Assembly (NCBI GenBank): GCA_019648995.1
Contig: BLXT01007177.1
Coordinates: forward strand, 330,435-359,566
Origin: Plakobranchus ocellatus
Taxonomy: Eukaryota; Mollusca; Gastropoda; Plakobranchidae
Direction of reading: 5' to 3'
DNA length: 29,132 bases
Shown: positions 10,667 to 21,349 of the stretch, one piece after another
Layout: every line of letters starts with the position of its first letter
How positions within the stretch are numbered: position 1 is the stretch's first letter
Notes under the pieces: model-generated
What the model saw: the letters and a program-made list of their open reading frames with translations, nothing else
The model's database searches: none
What the model was told of the DNA's origin: nothing
Program-made: the position numbers and the translations under genes

Positions 10667-13600
10667 GTTATTTCATCACTTTCGCCAGCCATTGATTAGT
10701 TAAGTCTGCCATGCACACAAGTGTATTTAAATGATCCTTGTAGTCATTTTTCATGAATTTTGCTTGTAATGCTCAGAGATTTTTTAAAAAGTTTTACTGA
10801 AAGCTAATTTTTTCACCAAAATGTAAAGCATTATCTTCTAAAAAGATCAATAAGAAAAGACAGTATTCTGAGGTTGGATAACTTCACAAATTGCGGCTAA
10901 ATAAAGTGTAATGTGTGAATTTTTGCCTCTTTTAGACTGTTCAAATCAATCTAAATTAAACTGTCAATATTTAATCCCAAGTTAATGAAAGAAAATCACG
11001 AAAATTAAAAACCTGGTGAACAACTCGCTTGTTTTTATTCCAGCTTGTATATCACATATTTCACAGTAAAAAAAAAAAAAAATGAAGAGGCAATTTATTG
11101 CTCAAAACATTTTTATTCCCTACACAGTTACCTATCCTCATTTTCCCTGCCAGAAGGGTAATTAATTACCCGTCTAACATCTTTATCAGCACTTCCTGTG
11201 ACCTCTGGGGTTCATTTTCATTAGGACATGGCCGATCAAAGCAAAACTTGAAGTTTCCAAATTTGCTCATTTTTAGTCGCTGAGTTACAAGCAAGAGTTT
11301 GTTTCTTCTGTAAAATCACCGAGTGATGAAATATTGGACATAAATTTTTTACTATCTTTATCCATCTTTAACTCTGCTTTTTTAAATTTAAAATGCTTTT
11401 TGTTTTTTATTTGTCTCTAGGACATCAAGTACAAGTTCATGGTTGCGGTGCTAATAGAGTACATCAGGTCATTGAACCAATTCAATATATCAGTGCAGGT
11501 AAGATTTGAAATCGTACCCTGCTGTTATTATTAATTGCAAAGAGATAATTTTTTTTTTGTAAATCAACAGTTGTATTAATGGTGGCACTTAAATTGATTC
11601 ATGTAATTTCCATGGCATAAATCTAAAAACCAGTTCTATTTATAATAGGCAAACACAAAATATATTTAAGTCTTTTGTATTTATTTTACATCCCTCTTGT
11701 TCCCTACCTGATTTCTTCATTCATTTTCAAATGTACTTAAACCAAGAAATAAGTCAATTCCCCAAGATTCTTTCAATTGTGCTTTAACTGAAGCTTATTG
11801 AATTAAGTTTTTAGCATTATATATTCCAAAAACTTCCCTGGCATTCAAAATGCATTCTTGTATGTGTATTTCCTTATTTACACCAGCACTACTTATATGA
11901 ACTGATCATCAACATTCTGGTCCACAACAACTGCTTCTACCAGTTGCACCAGTTTCTGCAGTACCATGTTCTGAGTGATTCCAAGCCTTTGGTGTGTAGC
12001 CGTTCACAGCCTATATGTTCTATTTGAACCTTGTGTGTTATAGCACAGGCTCTCTATATTTAATCAAAATCTGTTGATGTGTATCAGCTCTTGTTATTGC
12101 ATTAACATGTCTTATATTGTATCGGCACAAATAAAGGTATTTTTTAGTCTTAGCAAAGACAAACACTCCATAATTGTTGTCACAGCCTGAAAAGAAAGCT
12201 ACTCTAGTTTAAGATGGAAGTGTTCTTGAGTTCAGTCTTTTAAAGCTTGGTGTGGGGCACTGGTATTATCATAACTAACCCTGAAATCTCTAGGATCCTT
12301 TTGTCATATTTTTCTTCTATAAATTCTTTCATGAAGTTTAGGGGCTGAAAGTGAGAAAAGTAAAGTGAGCCTGTTGCTTGGTCCAAGCAAGATTTAGGGT
12401 CTAGAACTAGATCTACATATGACATCAAAGAGTTCAAGCTTTCTTTTTAGCTCATTCTACTAATACCATTGTGATAAACCATGACTGATGATGTCATAGC
12501 AAGCCTCCTCTGGTATCAATTGATTTATCAAGACAGCATATGTAGGAACAGTGTTTAGAGCTAGTTCTTTGATATTTTCATACTGATAATGTCCTTTTAT
12601 TTCATATTTTCTTCTAGTTGTATTTTTGTTGGCAAAAATTCATAAATTCATGTTGAACAATTTCAGATCCGTGCATATAGGTTTTCAAATAATTTATTTC
12701 TCTGCATCCTTTTTTGCTATTCTTAGAATGATGAAATACTCTGTAGACTTCTGTAATACAGAGAAAGAGAGTTTGTGTACAAAATTTACCCTGCAAAGCA
12801 GAACAAAAATTTGGTGCATGCCTTTTTTTATTGCTTCAGCAATAATGCTACAAAGTACACTTTTTCATGCTTTACATGTTTGAAGAGAAGAAAAGAAAAA
12901 TGTTGAAATCATATCAGTTTTGTAGCCATTGCTTGAAAATATCAGTGTAATTTTATGTATTACAATGTCGCTCATGACTATCAGTGGTTGATTTGGGAAT
13001 ACTTACATAAAGGAGGCTGTTGGTCTGATTTCACCAAAGGGGTGAACATCTTCTTTCATACACTTCAGAAATATATTTTAGGCAAATGGAAACTGAATTA
13101 TGTGCATTATCACCCGTGCAGGAGATGATGAAGGGCAAGGTGTAACGACTGCATAGATAAAGAATATCTTTTGGTAGTTCATCTACCAAGATTTGGTTGA
13201 ATTACCCTCCACTAAATATAAAGAAAAAAATAATGGTCATATATCATTGATAAAAAAAAAAACCTATAAAGTTACGCTACATGCCTGTTTTGTTTTATTG
13301 TGTTTTTCAGGCATGCTTAATGCTGTCCCTTGAATCTGTGTATCCACCTGCTCACCAACTGGCCTTGGACATGCTCAAGGTAAAATTTCTCAGCATGGAA
13401 TGTACACCAGAAAACTGTTGATCTAGTAATGTTAATAATGGAATGATAAACTTCATGTCTAAAGAACTTATTTTCTTTTAATTCTTTCATCTGAGTATGC
13501 CTGCCATTCAAGTAAAAATCGAAGGTGTTAAATTGTATGTTTCCATTATTCCTACTTAAACCTTATCTTCAAGTATATTTGTGATAAGACCCTCACAACT

Positions 13601-15454
13601 TATTTTTATATCAAGAAAGACAACCTATGTTTTTGCATTAAAGTTTACCGACATAAAAAGGCTCAGCTTAGGAATTTATACGAGCAAGTCTTTTTTGTAG
13701 ATTTTTCTCAAATGTGACATTTTGATAGTGTTGAAGAGGCCTTTCAATTCCCTTTCAGATGATGATAGAATTTTTGTTAGAGTGCATTCTAAGCCAAGTT
13801 ATGCCTGTTTAAGTTGTCAAACTAGGAGGCTTCAAATGTGAGAAAATCACATGTAAAGATTGGCAATTTTCAAAGTTAACAAGTTCCGGGCAACCAAATA
13901 GGCGTTCATTAAAAGACACGTTTGCTGCCTTATTTCAGAGAATACAAACAGCAAATGAGGAAATCATTGAGGTTCTTCTGTCCAAGCATCAATTGTTACC
14001 AGCATTAAGGTAAACTTGTAAAACTAGAATTGTTGTAGCAATAGATCAGCAGCTTCTGTGTTGTAGTATATTTTGACGAAAATCATGAATCCTGTAAAAT
14101 GAAATTTTATTCAAAAGAAAAAGAAAACATGTTAAAAAAAATTTTTTTTTTTCGCGGAAAGAGCTTCTTTTTATTTCTGTAAAATGATCAATATAAGAAA
14201 TAGTTGGTTAGTTTTAAAAAACTAAGCAAGTGAAAATTGTAGTGCTACAAATCCTTTGACGATGCAAATTAGACAAAAGTTCAAAGATTGAGTAAAAATG
14301 TGAAAAATTAGAAACAGTCAAATTGATATAAATAGTGGAAATAAAAAAAAAATTTTTTTTTAAATGGAGAATGAGTCCTAAATAAGCGATGTTAATTTTT
14401 TTTTAAATAATCAATTTTAGAATCTCATTTTCTTTGTTTTACTCTACTCTTGTGGCTTAATTTTTTTATGTTCTTCTTCTTAGATTTATCAGGAGTGTTG
14501 GAATTGTAGACACAGTTTCCTCACGAAAGTTTTTGGAGGCTGCTCTCAGCACTAAAGACAACATGCTTTTCTACACTGTCTTCAAATTCTTTGAGCAGAG
14601 AAACCAGAAGTTGAGGGGAAGTCCCAGGTTTCAGTCTGGTAAGAAAGCCCAGTCAGACTTGTATTTGTTTCATTCTTTGTTATTCACTATGTCGAGACTT
14701 GTAGTGGTTTTTCCTGCAACTGAATCACTTAAAACATAACTTATGTTTCTAAGCATCTCATTTTGTTAAAGACTCAAGGAAAAAAGTATCATGTTGAATT
14801 TGAATGAAACAACTGAAGGTTAAACTCAATACTGCCTTTTTTGAGATTTTAAAGAACAATATCATCAAATATTTTGTTGTTTTTTATTAATCTTATGAGA
14901 TTCTTACAAAATTATTATTAGCATGAAAAAGTAATTCAGAGTTGGGTGTCTATAATTTTGTCTTGGGGAATAACATATTTTGCCCTATAATTCAACTAAG
15001 TATAGGCTGTACAAGATAATGACAGATACATGCAATAAAGCATGCTTTATTGCATGTATCTGTCATTATCTTGTACAGCCTATACTTAGTTGAGTTATAA
15101 GGCAAAATGTGTTAATTTCTACATTTCATTTATTTATAATCAAATCTTTATGAGAGAATTTTTTTTTTTTTTTTGTCTGTGCATGTATTGTTTTGAATAG
15201 TATAAGTGCATTTTATCCTTTTCTAAACAATTTTTTATCTTTAAATTTATTCTTCAATTATTCTGTAATTTGTGGGTAAGTAATGCATTGCAAATGCTGA
15301 AGATACAATATCATCCATTCTTACTCAACACTGTTGTTTTATTTGCTGTTCATTGATTTGTGTTTCCTCAGGTGAACATTGCGAGCAGTATGTGAAGCTT
15401 TTTGAGAATCTATTTGGACAAGAAGCTTTTATGCCCCTGCCGTCTTTGTTGTGA
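5526..15454 (+). CDS. RMC1: RMC1 (C18orf8/Mic1), C-terminal half, ten exons
   Basis: RMC1 binds and supports the MON1-CCZ1 complex, the exchange factor that activates Rab7 on late endosomes and autophagosomes. Exons: 5526-5579, 6645-6703, 7335-7496, 8017-8109, 11421-11498, 11887-11991, 13311-13379, 13939-14009, 14484-14638, 15372-15454. Every intron is GT-AG and all joins keep frame, giving 308 codons plus TGA, about half of the usual ~650-residue protein. Recognition rests on WIVFQPDIVIDAKLG, VILSVCAQML, AVLIEYIRSLNQF, HQFLQYHVLSDSKPLACL, SLESVYPPAHQLALDMLK, EVLLSKHQLLPALRFIRSVG and DNMLFYTVFKFFEQRNQKLR, hallmarks of the Mic1 C-terminal domain. The N-terminal beta-propeller-like half is not in the window. 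No stop or frameshift interrupts the exons, so this looks functional. Confidence 0.95.
5679..5735 (+). repeat. Two-copy tandem duplication, 30-bp period
   Basis: Identical 27-mers at 5679-5705 and 5709-5735 (beginning TTTCATTCAAGCTTCGATAA) are separated by TAA. They lie in an RMC1 intron, 100 bp after a donor site. Perfect identity suggests a recent duplication. Confidence 0.9.
6645..6703 (+). CDS. RMC1: RMC1 visible exon 2
   Basis: Acceptor CACTTTCAG, donor GTATCA. Encodes (G)CLWTLKLNLGPLVTMIPDK and ends in phase 0. Confidence 0.9.
7335..7496 (+). CDS. RMC1: RMC1 visible exon 3
   Basis: Acceptor TTACCCAG, donor GTATGT, exactly 54 codons. Encodes the helical segment with LIQFLLYRKDSKPVILSVCA and LAKVYDLLNHTYKQYQELD. 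Confidence 0.95.
8017..8109 (+). CDS. RMC1: RMC1 visible exon 4
   Basis: Pyrimidine-rich acceptor ending CCCTAG, donor GTAACT, 31 codons. Encodes a polar linker and then VIVEQSDMFTHVFSVFEEYK. The following intron is the longest in the window (3.3 kb). Confidence 0.93.
9301..9377 (+). repeat. Short inverted repeat, possible MITE remnant
   Basis: The 15-base arms CTGCTGCAGCCAAAT (9301-9315) and ATTTGGCTGCAGCAG (9363-9377) are perfect reverse complements around a 47-base loop. The loop contains a smaller hairpin, GTCTG-TTA-CAGAC. No target duplication was found. Confidence 0.75.
10609..10661 (+). repeat. (CT)n microsatellite
   Basis: About 26 uninterrupted CT units in the large RMC1 intron. 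Confidence 0.97.
11421..11498 (+). CDS. RMC1: RMC1 visible exon 5
   Basis: Acceptor TTTGTCTCTAG, donor GTAAGA, 26 codons. Encodes DIKYKFMVAVLIEYIRSLNQ and the adjoining FNISVQ, a strongly conserved start of the Mic1 domain. Confidence 0.96.
11887..11991 (+). CDS. RMC1: RMC1 visible exon 6
   Basis: Acceptor TTTACACCAG, donor GTGTGT, 35 codons. Encodes HYLYELIINILVHNNCFYQL and then HQFLQYHVLSDSKPL. The donor has G at intron position 3, less usual than A but accepted. Confidence 0.95.
13311..13379 (+). CDS. RMC1: RMC1 visible exon 7
   Basis: Acceptor GTTTTTCAG, donor GTAAAA, 23 codons. Encodes ACLMLSLESVYPPAHQLALD and MLK. Confidence 0.95.
13939..14009 (+). CDS. RMC1: RMC1 visible exon 8
   Basis: Acceptor CTTATTTCAG, donor GTAAAC. 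Encodes RIQTANEEIIEVLLSKHQLL and PAL; it ends two bases into an Arg codon finished by the next exon. Confidence 0.95.
14484..14638 (+). CDS. RMC1: RMC1 visible exon 9
   Basis: Acceptor TTCTTCTTAG, donor GTAAGA. Encodes FIRSVGIVDTVSSRKFLEAA, NMLFYTVFKFFEQRNQKLRG and SPRFQS; it ends one base into a Gly codon. The intron behind it contains the 144-bp palindrome. Confidence 0.95.
14971..15114 (+). repeat. 144-bp spacerless palindrome in last RMC1 intron
   Basis: The sequence is its own reverse complement around the axis between 15042 and 15043 (central GCATGC). The inner 102 bases (14992-15093) are perfect; the full 72-base arms contain only three mismatches. There is no loop. It could be a fold-back or MITE-type insertion, a product of template switching, or a read or assembly artefact. 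No clear target duplication is visible. Confidence 0.93.
15372..15454 (+). CDS. RMC1: RMC1 terminal coding exon
   Basis: Acceptor GTTTCCTCAG. Encodes (G)EHCEQYVKLFENLFGQEAF and MPLPSLL, then TGA at 15452-15454, matching the usual C-terminus of the family. Confidence 0.95.
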
Positions 15455-15737
15455 CATTTTCTTCGCAAATCATGCATAGAATTATTGGCTTAAAAAATTT
15501 TGCACTCATTATTTTAACAGGCTGATCAAATGAGGTTTCCAGAATTTTTTTTGTATCTTACATGTAGCAAAGAAAATGAACAAAGCAGTTGTTAGCCCAA
15601 GAAATTTCAAAGAACCATTAAATTGGCCGATATTCCTGATTTCTCTAATGTACACGGCTTGATTGTGCAATAACACTTCTAGGATTTAAGAAGCAAGCAT
15701 TAAAAGATAGTCAACATTGATCCATTATTTATGAAAA

Positions 15738-15743
15738 AATAAA
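15738..15743 (+). promoter_or_regulatory. RMC1: Candidate RMC1 poly(A) signal
   Basis: AATAAA lies 284 bases after the RMC1 stop and is followed within 30 bases by T-rich sequence (ACTTTTTGTCTTTG), the expected layout of a cleavage site. Further AATAAA hexamers farther downstream could serve a longer 3' UTR. Confidence 0.6.
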
Positions 15744-15759
15744 GACTTTTTGTCTTTGT

Positions 15760-18700
15760 ACCAGTCCTAAAAAGTCTGTTACACTTTTGAGAAAAAAAAT
15801 GTTGAGATTTGTTTTTATTACTCCTAGTCGTAAAATTAAAACAGCAAAATTTAGGCTGAAAATTTCAACATCTCCAAGTTTTCATCATTGCAAATCTTAT
15901 TAACTGTAGGTTATCGATTTTAATGAAATGTCCAAAGTGTAGGATAGGCTGGTCTTGAGACAGACAACTAATCTGTAGCAAACAGCTCTCAAAGGGAAAT
16001 GTTTCTAAATAGCTGAAATTTATGCCATATTGAAGAATATCATTTGAATGTGCTTTGAAAAGGTGTATGGTGAGTCTTTAAAATGCACTGGAGTCCACCA
16101 ATTATAGGATCTACAGCTTACATCTCTAGTGGGATGAAAGGGTTGATTTATGTGGCTAAAGAGGGACAGAAACAAAAATTAATTACCTACATATGAAAAA
16201 TATCTGAAACAGATAGTTAGCAAAAAGTATATTTTTTTATATTATTAAGTGTTACAAATGGTAACATATTTACTGAAATAGAAAAAAAAATTCATTTGTT
16301 GTAAGCTTACTAATTTTGTTTGCAATACTTTATCATTCATGCCATATTATGTAAAAACTTAAGCTGACAAAAGGATAGATTTTTGGGATAAAACTCAGAC
16401 CCCACTTGCCTCAAAGCTTCATAATTTTTTTTTTTGTTTTTTTTTTTTGACATTTGTGCTGTTTCCCCAATTTTTATATTTGATCACAACTACAGGTAGA
16501 TGAAGTGATTTTATGCCTCTTGCTGTTGTTACACAGGAAGCTTATACTAGGACTGTTGCCATGCAGCAACTTAATGGTTTATGACTGTGTCTAGGCAAAT
16601 AGCCTTAAAGAAATTACTGCATTTTTCCATCGGCCTGCTGGTTAACTCGTCTCATCTTTTCAAAATCAACATTGTAAAAGAACCTGCACATATGGTAGTT
16701 AACCAAAGGGCACCTAAAGCTTGATTCAGAAAATAAGTTTTAATGCATAAGTGACAATGTGTTCATTGCTAAAATTGATAGTTTTGACTAGTGTGAATGT
16801 GTTCATTGCTTAAGCTAATAGTTTTGAACACACTATTGAAATGGAATTGGTTGTCCTTGATATGCAAGCGTAGATCCAACCTTTGATTAGATATGTTTGT
16901 AAAGTTTATAATGGTGAGTGAACTTCTTCAAGAACGTTGTAAACAGATTCTCCATCTATGTTTCTGTCAGACCTATTGTTAATTATAAAAATAGATTAAA
17001 CATCTAATCAGGCTTGACCAGGCTATCTCTATAGGTATAAGCCATAGCATCCACTGTCAAGGTGGATACAAATTTTACAAACAGAGCTTTTCTAAACTTC
17101 ATGTCTGGAAACAAACAGTGGACTACCGGTATGAGGCTTTGAAGATAAGCTTAGTGACACTGAAAAAAGATGTGCTATTTTGTATTACTTTTGTATTGCC
17201 ATTGTAATTTTTTTACTCATTATTCACCCTGACAAGCTTAGAATTCTCATATTTTGCAGTGATACCTAGCAAGCCGAATTGAGCAAGCACCTTTATATGA
17301 GATAACAGAGAAATTACGTGTATTCCTATGTATTTTGTAAATAGAAATATTTAGTGCTGCTTGTTTTAAATGATCACATTCACAATACAGGTGTACTTCA
17401 GCAACCTTTTGACATTTTTATGTACGCAATGTTGACTTGATATTAATTATTATGTGACTACAAAGGCAGAGATGTTTTATCTAAAATAAAGATACTTATA
17501 AGACAGCATTGCTATTTGTTTGTTTGTTTTTTTTTGTTTTTTTTTTAATAAAATGCAGCAATTTTTTAGCAATACTGAAGCTTTGATGTTTTCTGTATTG
17601 GAAAGCTGAAGCCTTAAATGAGTCTGGGTAGTGTTCAAAATGTCTTTTTTTTCTTCTTGGTAAACGCCCATGAATTTTCTACCTTTTTTTTTTCAATGCA
17701 CAGAATTAATAGAATTTTTTTTTTAATAGTTTTTTTTTTGCCATGCCAATATTAAAACATGGGGTGTACTTAGCTCAAAGGAAAAGTGGACCTTTAGGCT
17801 CTTTTTATTGCCTATTAACCTGCTTTTAATAAGGAAATAATTTCAGTGGAAGTAGGGATCTTTTCTTTCAATACCCAATACTACTAGAAAAATACAATTA
17901 TTGTATAAGGTGGGCTTACAATGGCATAGCACTGACACTACAACACAGTGATAAAACACTTAAAAATACAATTCAGCTGCAGGGAATCTTAACAGACTAC
18001 TATGTATACATGTAATTCTTGGACTGGCAGAAAAGGAAAATGGTTATATTAGTCATTTTGTGAAAATAACATGAGCATTTTCTAAGATAAAACACAATTT
18101 TGTATCTCTGAAGCTTTCAGGGCCAGACTGAAAAACAAAAAATGGAGTCTTGCATAAGTAAAGTTAAATAAAAGCAACAGTAAAAAACATTGAAAATTCG
18201 TCTTTGGTTGCTGTCAATATATCTGTGAATATCTGTTTTTCTATTCCAAGATACCCTGGCAGAAACCATATCTTTGTGAGAAAATCATAAGATTTGAGGG
18301 TATAGTTGGTTAGACGAAATATAGTTTTTTTTTGTTGTTTTTTTTTTAATGATAATTGTATCTAAAGTGAAGTCTTTTTCATTAGTGAAAACGATGCAAA
18401 GCAAATCTAGGAGTTCTTCACTTCTTGTCCTCTAGTTTTTAATTTTTGTTGCACCTTGTCATCACATAGGGTATAGGGGGCTCTGGAGAGAGATAGCACC
18501 TTCATTCAGATTATTATATCAATATTTTTTATAGTTGTTCAAAATATAACATAAAGTATAGCCAGTTTTCTTCGGCTGCTTAGAAAACCTACAAAATAAA
18601 ATATAGTGGATTTTAGATGGGCCATCAGCAAAGTATGCGCGCTGGAAGAAATTTCCACAGAGTGAGGCATTTTTACGGGTTTTTCTAACATAAAATAAAA

Positions 18701-19640
18701 ACTAATTGATATGATATATTCACACGAAATTTTCACACGTGTAATTTTTTATATAGATTCTGAATTTGCCATTATTTTAAGGCTATCACATATATATAAA
18801 CCCCTATATTGTCTCTAGAAAGCAGTCCTTCGCATAAAAAAAAAATTAGGATAAAATGATTTTTTTAAAAACTTTTGCAAATATTGCAACACTTGCAATA
18901 AATATGCATAATATTCATTTAAAAGCATGCATTTTTTAAAACCTTCCAAGTTCTTGTATACTTATTGACTGATGATCTTGCTTAATATTGATATTATATA
19001 TTTTTTAAGAAGGATGAGGAAATTCAAACACTAGAAAGAGGTAAGGACTACATTAACATATATATTTGACATGCACAGGCTGTTCTGAGGTCAGGCACTA
19101 TCCATTTATATAATGGGTTACTTAAAGGATCAAGAATCTGAATTTTTACACTGTTTAAAGACAGAACTACTTGAAATCGGTTTGATACATTAAATTAAAA
19201 CAAAAATATTCCTAGAATGCTGGTTGCAATATTTGACGAAAATGTCGTTTTTAACAGTACACTCAGGATACTTATCTGTTTTGTATAAATTTATATGACT
19301 TTAATTTTTTATATGCTATTGAAGTTTAATTTTGTACATTTATGACTTTTCTACATGATCATCAGTATTTTCTGTTTCATTATTCTACTATAGCTACTAT
19401 CACACTGTTGTTGCCTCTTTTCGTCCGATTTACCCGAAGTTTGTTCATATACTCAAAGTTTTTTTTTCAGGAGCTTGGCATAAAGGTTCTTACGACTGCC
19501 AGAGACTTTTAGATTCTTTTCAATTAAAACAAGCTTTCTATATTGTATTTGTGCTCTTAAATCTTCAACTGTTCCTTTTTTAATATAGTTCAGTCACTTG
19601 TTGTGTAGTGTTGCAGACACCCCCACTAACAATTATCTTA
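15760..19640. other. Gene-poor AT-rich intergenic stretch
   Basis: Beyond the RMC1 3' UTR I find no ORF with protein-like character and no exon that joins to anything. It holds many T and A runs, scattered AATAAA hexamers (for example near 17485) and a 40-bp tandem duplication (16756-16834). Confidence 0.6.
16756..16834 (+). repeat. Imperfect tandem duplication, 40-bp period
   Basis: AATGTGTTCATTGCT starts at 16756 and again at 16796. Each copy is followed by a similar tail with ATAGTTTTGA. Only two copies are present. Confidence 0.8.
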
Positions 19641-19663
19641 TATTACAGTAACAACACGTACCT

Positions 19664-19770
19664 AGGGAATACGAGTAATCCCTAAGCATTTTAGTGAATA
19701 CACGTAATCCCCGTTTCACCCAGGGATTTCTTGTAATCGCTGAAATTGTCAGTGATTACGCGAAATCCCT
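19664..19770 (+). repeat. Left subterminal array of palindromic sites, 29-bp period
   Basis: Four 20-base sites start at 19664, 19693, 19722 and 19751, exactly 29 bases apart: AGGGAATACGAGTAATCCCT, AGTGAATACACGTAATCCCC, AGGGATTTCTTGTAATCGCT, AGTGATTACGCGAAATCCCT. Each is an imperfect palindrome centred on a C/G step. A more degenerate fifth lies near 19793-19808. They are likely transposase binding sites, by analogy with other subterminal arrays. Confidence 0.82.
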
Positions 19771-19879
19771 GAAATTAAACCTGTCATTTTACGTGAATTC
19801 GAGTAAACTTCATCTCTGTGCATAGGTTTACACAAAACCTCACGGATCATTTTTAAAGAAAACAAAAAAGGATCAATTC

Positions 19880-21143
19880 CAAAGTGTAACCATCGATGCC
19901 CTGAAAACAGCACTGAAAATCTCCATGGCGGAAAAGACCGTATGTTAAAAGAACTAAAAAAGAAATATGCAAACATTTCAACTAAGGCTGTTGAGCTGTT
20001 CAGGTCACTTTGTCAAGAATGCCAAAAGAAACGAAAAGGCCGATGATAAAGGGTGTTGTCGTTCGTCCAATTTTCACCAAGGAATTCTCGTCAAGGGTCA
20101 GATGGATCTAATTGACATACAAAGTATCCCTAGTGGATCCAACAAGAAATAGACCACTTGACGAAGTTTTGCATCCTTTGAGCCTTGACGTCTAAAAGAG
20201 CAGCAGAGGTCGCTTTTCATCTATTGGACGTTTTATTTCTCTTTGGTAGCCCCATTATTTTCCAAAGCGATGTAGGATATGTGTTCACTTCACAAGCTAT
20301 TACAGAGCTAAGTTTGACCAAAACTAATAGTAACACTGGTACATGGTAAGCCTCACTATCCCCAAAGTCAAAGGTCAGTTGAGCGCGCAAACGGTGATAT
20401 TTGTTGGTGGCGTGGATGGCTGACAATGACTACGGGCATCAGGTGTGTTCAGTTCCATAAAAATAGTGCTATCTATTCTCAGCTATGTTTGGTTGTGAGG
20501 TTCGCAGAGAACTTACCACTTCGAATTTGCCGGTGGAAGTGATTGCTCGGAAGGGGACTGAGGAGGATCTTCTTGCTGTCACACCAATCAAACCAGACTC
20601 TGACATTGATAAATCGCCTTCCAAAACTGATGGTGCTGCAAACCGGATCCAAGCTACAAGTGATGAAACACCAGCACATGATGTGACTGACCGTGTTCTG
20701 CTGCCAGTCGAACATGGCAACACATCAGCACAAGTCACTAATGACAATGTGACAAGTCAGCCAAAGACAACTGAAATCCTTGATATACCCACAGGACCTT
20801 CCTTGTCCACAGCAACACTATCTGCTTTAGATGTTGAAATTCTGTTTCTTCTAGAAAATCAGAAGAGTATATGGCATCTTTCTCATCCTCTCCATCTGAC
20901 GGTCCTGTTTCCTCTACTGAAAACCACAGAGTTGCACAACACATCAAAGAAATCAAAAGGCGTTGTCATGAAGTAGCCGATGCACAAACTTCGAAAGCAG
21001 TAATGATAGTGAAAGGAAGTCTGCGAGCTGGCGAACAAGGTGACAATGTTGCTGTGCCAGTTCCACTTGTTGATCATCAGAGTGCTGATCATAGAAATAT
21101 CCTTGGTCTCAAAATTGACAGACGAGAAGACACTGAACAATAA
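19880..21143 (+). pseudogene. DDE integrase (KRBA2/SCAND3/Ginger-like), frameshifted
   Basis: Fragments in all three forward frames follow the order of integrases related to those in KRBA2 and SCAND3. First is a zinc-binding region with HGGKDRMLKELKKKYANIS and CQEC. Next are VVVRPIFTKEFSSR and MDLIDIQS (first catalytic Asp region, 20105-20116). Then HLTKFCIL and TSKRAAEVAFHLLDVLFLFG, followed by FQSDVG (second Asp, 20269-20271; the family usually has N after D) and SQRSVERAN (catalytic Glu, 20381-20383). After that come AMFGCEVRRELTTSNLPVEV and the tail VAVPVPLVD...DHRNILGL. Several frameshifts and in-frame stops interrupt it, so it cannot make a working protein. All three acidic positions survive. 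The longest open pieces are 20485-20976 and 20871-21143, which overlap in different frames. Confidence 0.8.
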
Positions 21144-21251
21144 GAATAGCTATAAAAGCTAGTATTATCAGTGATCTGTATTCCAGAAATCAATTCGATC
21201 TGTGCCCCTATTTCTAAACACACCAGGTATGCTATGATCGTCTCAACGTTT

Positions 21252-21329
21252 ATTACGCGTACTTACTGGGACAATTTTTCAGAGATTTCACGTAATCACT
21301 GGAAATTTCAGAGATTACGCGTAATCCCT
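21252..21329 (-). repeat. Right subterminal array of palindromic sites
   Basis: AGAGATTACGCGTAATCCCT (21310-21329) and AGAGATTTCACGTAATCACT (21281-21300) have centres 29 bases apart. A third core, TACGCGTA (21254-21261), has its centre 33 bases further in. The array mirrors the left end. Confidence 0.78.
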
Positions 21330-21349
21330 AGGTGTTTTTACTGTAACAT

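Larger units (their letters stand above)
8110..11420 (+). other. RMC1: Large RMC1 intron, no internal gene seen
   Basis: This 3.3 kb intron is AT-rich with no supported ORF. It holds a 15-bp inverted repeat pair (9301-9377) and a CT microsatellite (10609-10661). Confidence 0.8.
19646..21343 (+). mobile_element. Integrase-type DNA transposon with TIRs, degenerate
   Basis: The ends are imperfect inverted repeats beginning CAGTAAnAACAC and continuing with CTAGGGA-TACG-GTAATC, with an indel near base 13. TA stands directly outside both ends (19644-19645 and 21344-21345), a possible 2-bp target duplication. Each end carries copies of a palindromic site close to GATTACGCGTAATC at regular spacing. 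The interior encodes a broken DDE integrase (19880-21143). Integrase genes between terminal inverted repeats, without LTRs or RT, characterise cut-and-paste elements of the Ginger/IS3EU kind. I cannot decide the superfamily from this copy. Confidence 0.82.

Noticed and set aside
12626-12883. 85-codon forward frame in an RMC1 intron
   Set aside because: Lies within a well-defined intron, has no similarity I can recognise, and the opposite strand is equally open.
14533-14739. Forward frame of 68 codons
   Set aside because: It is part of RMC1 exon 9 running into the following intron.
19664-19770. CRISPR-like array of regularly spaced repeats
   Set aside because: Spacing is regular, but the repeats are diverged palindromes with 9-base gaps, mirrored at the other end of a TIR element in animal DNA.
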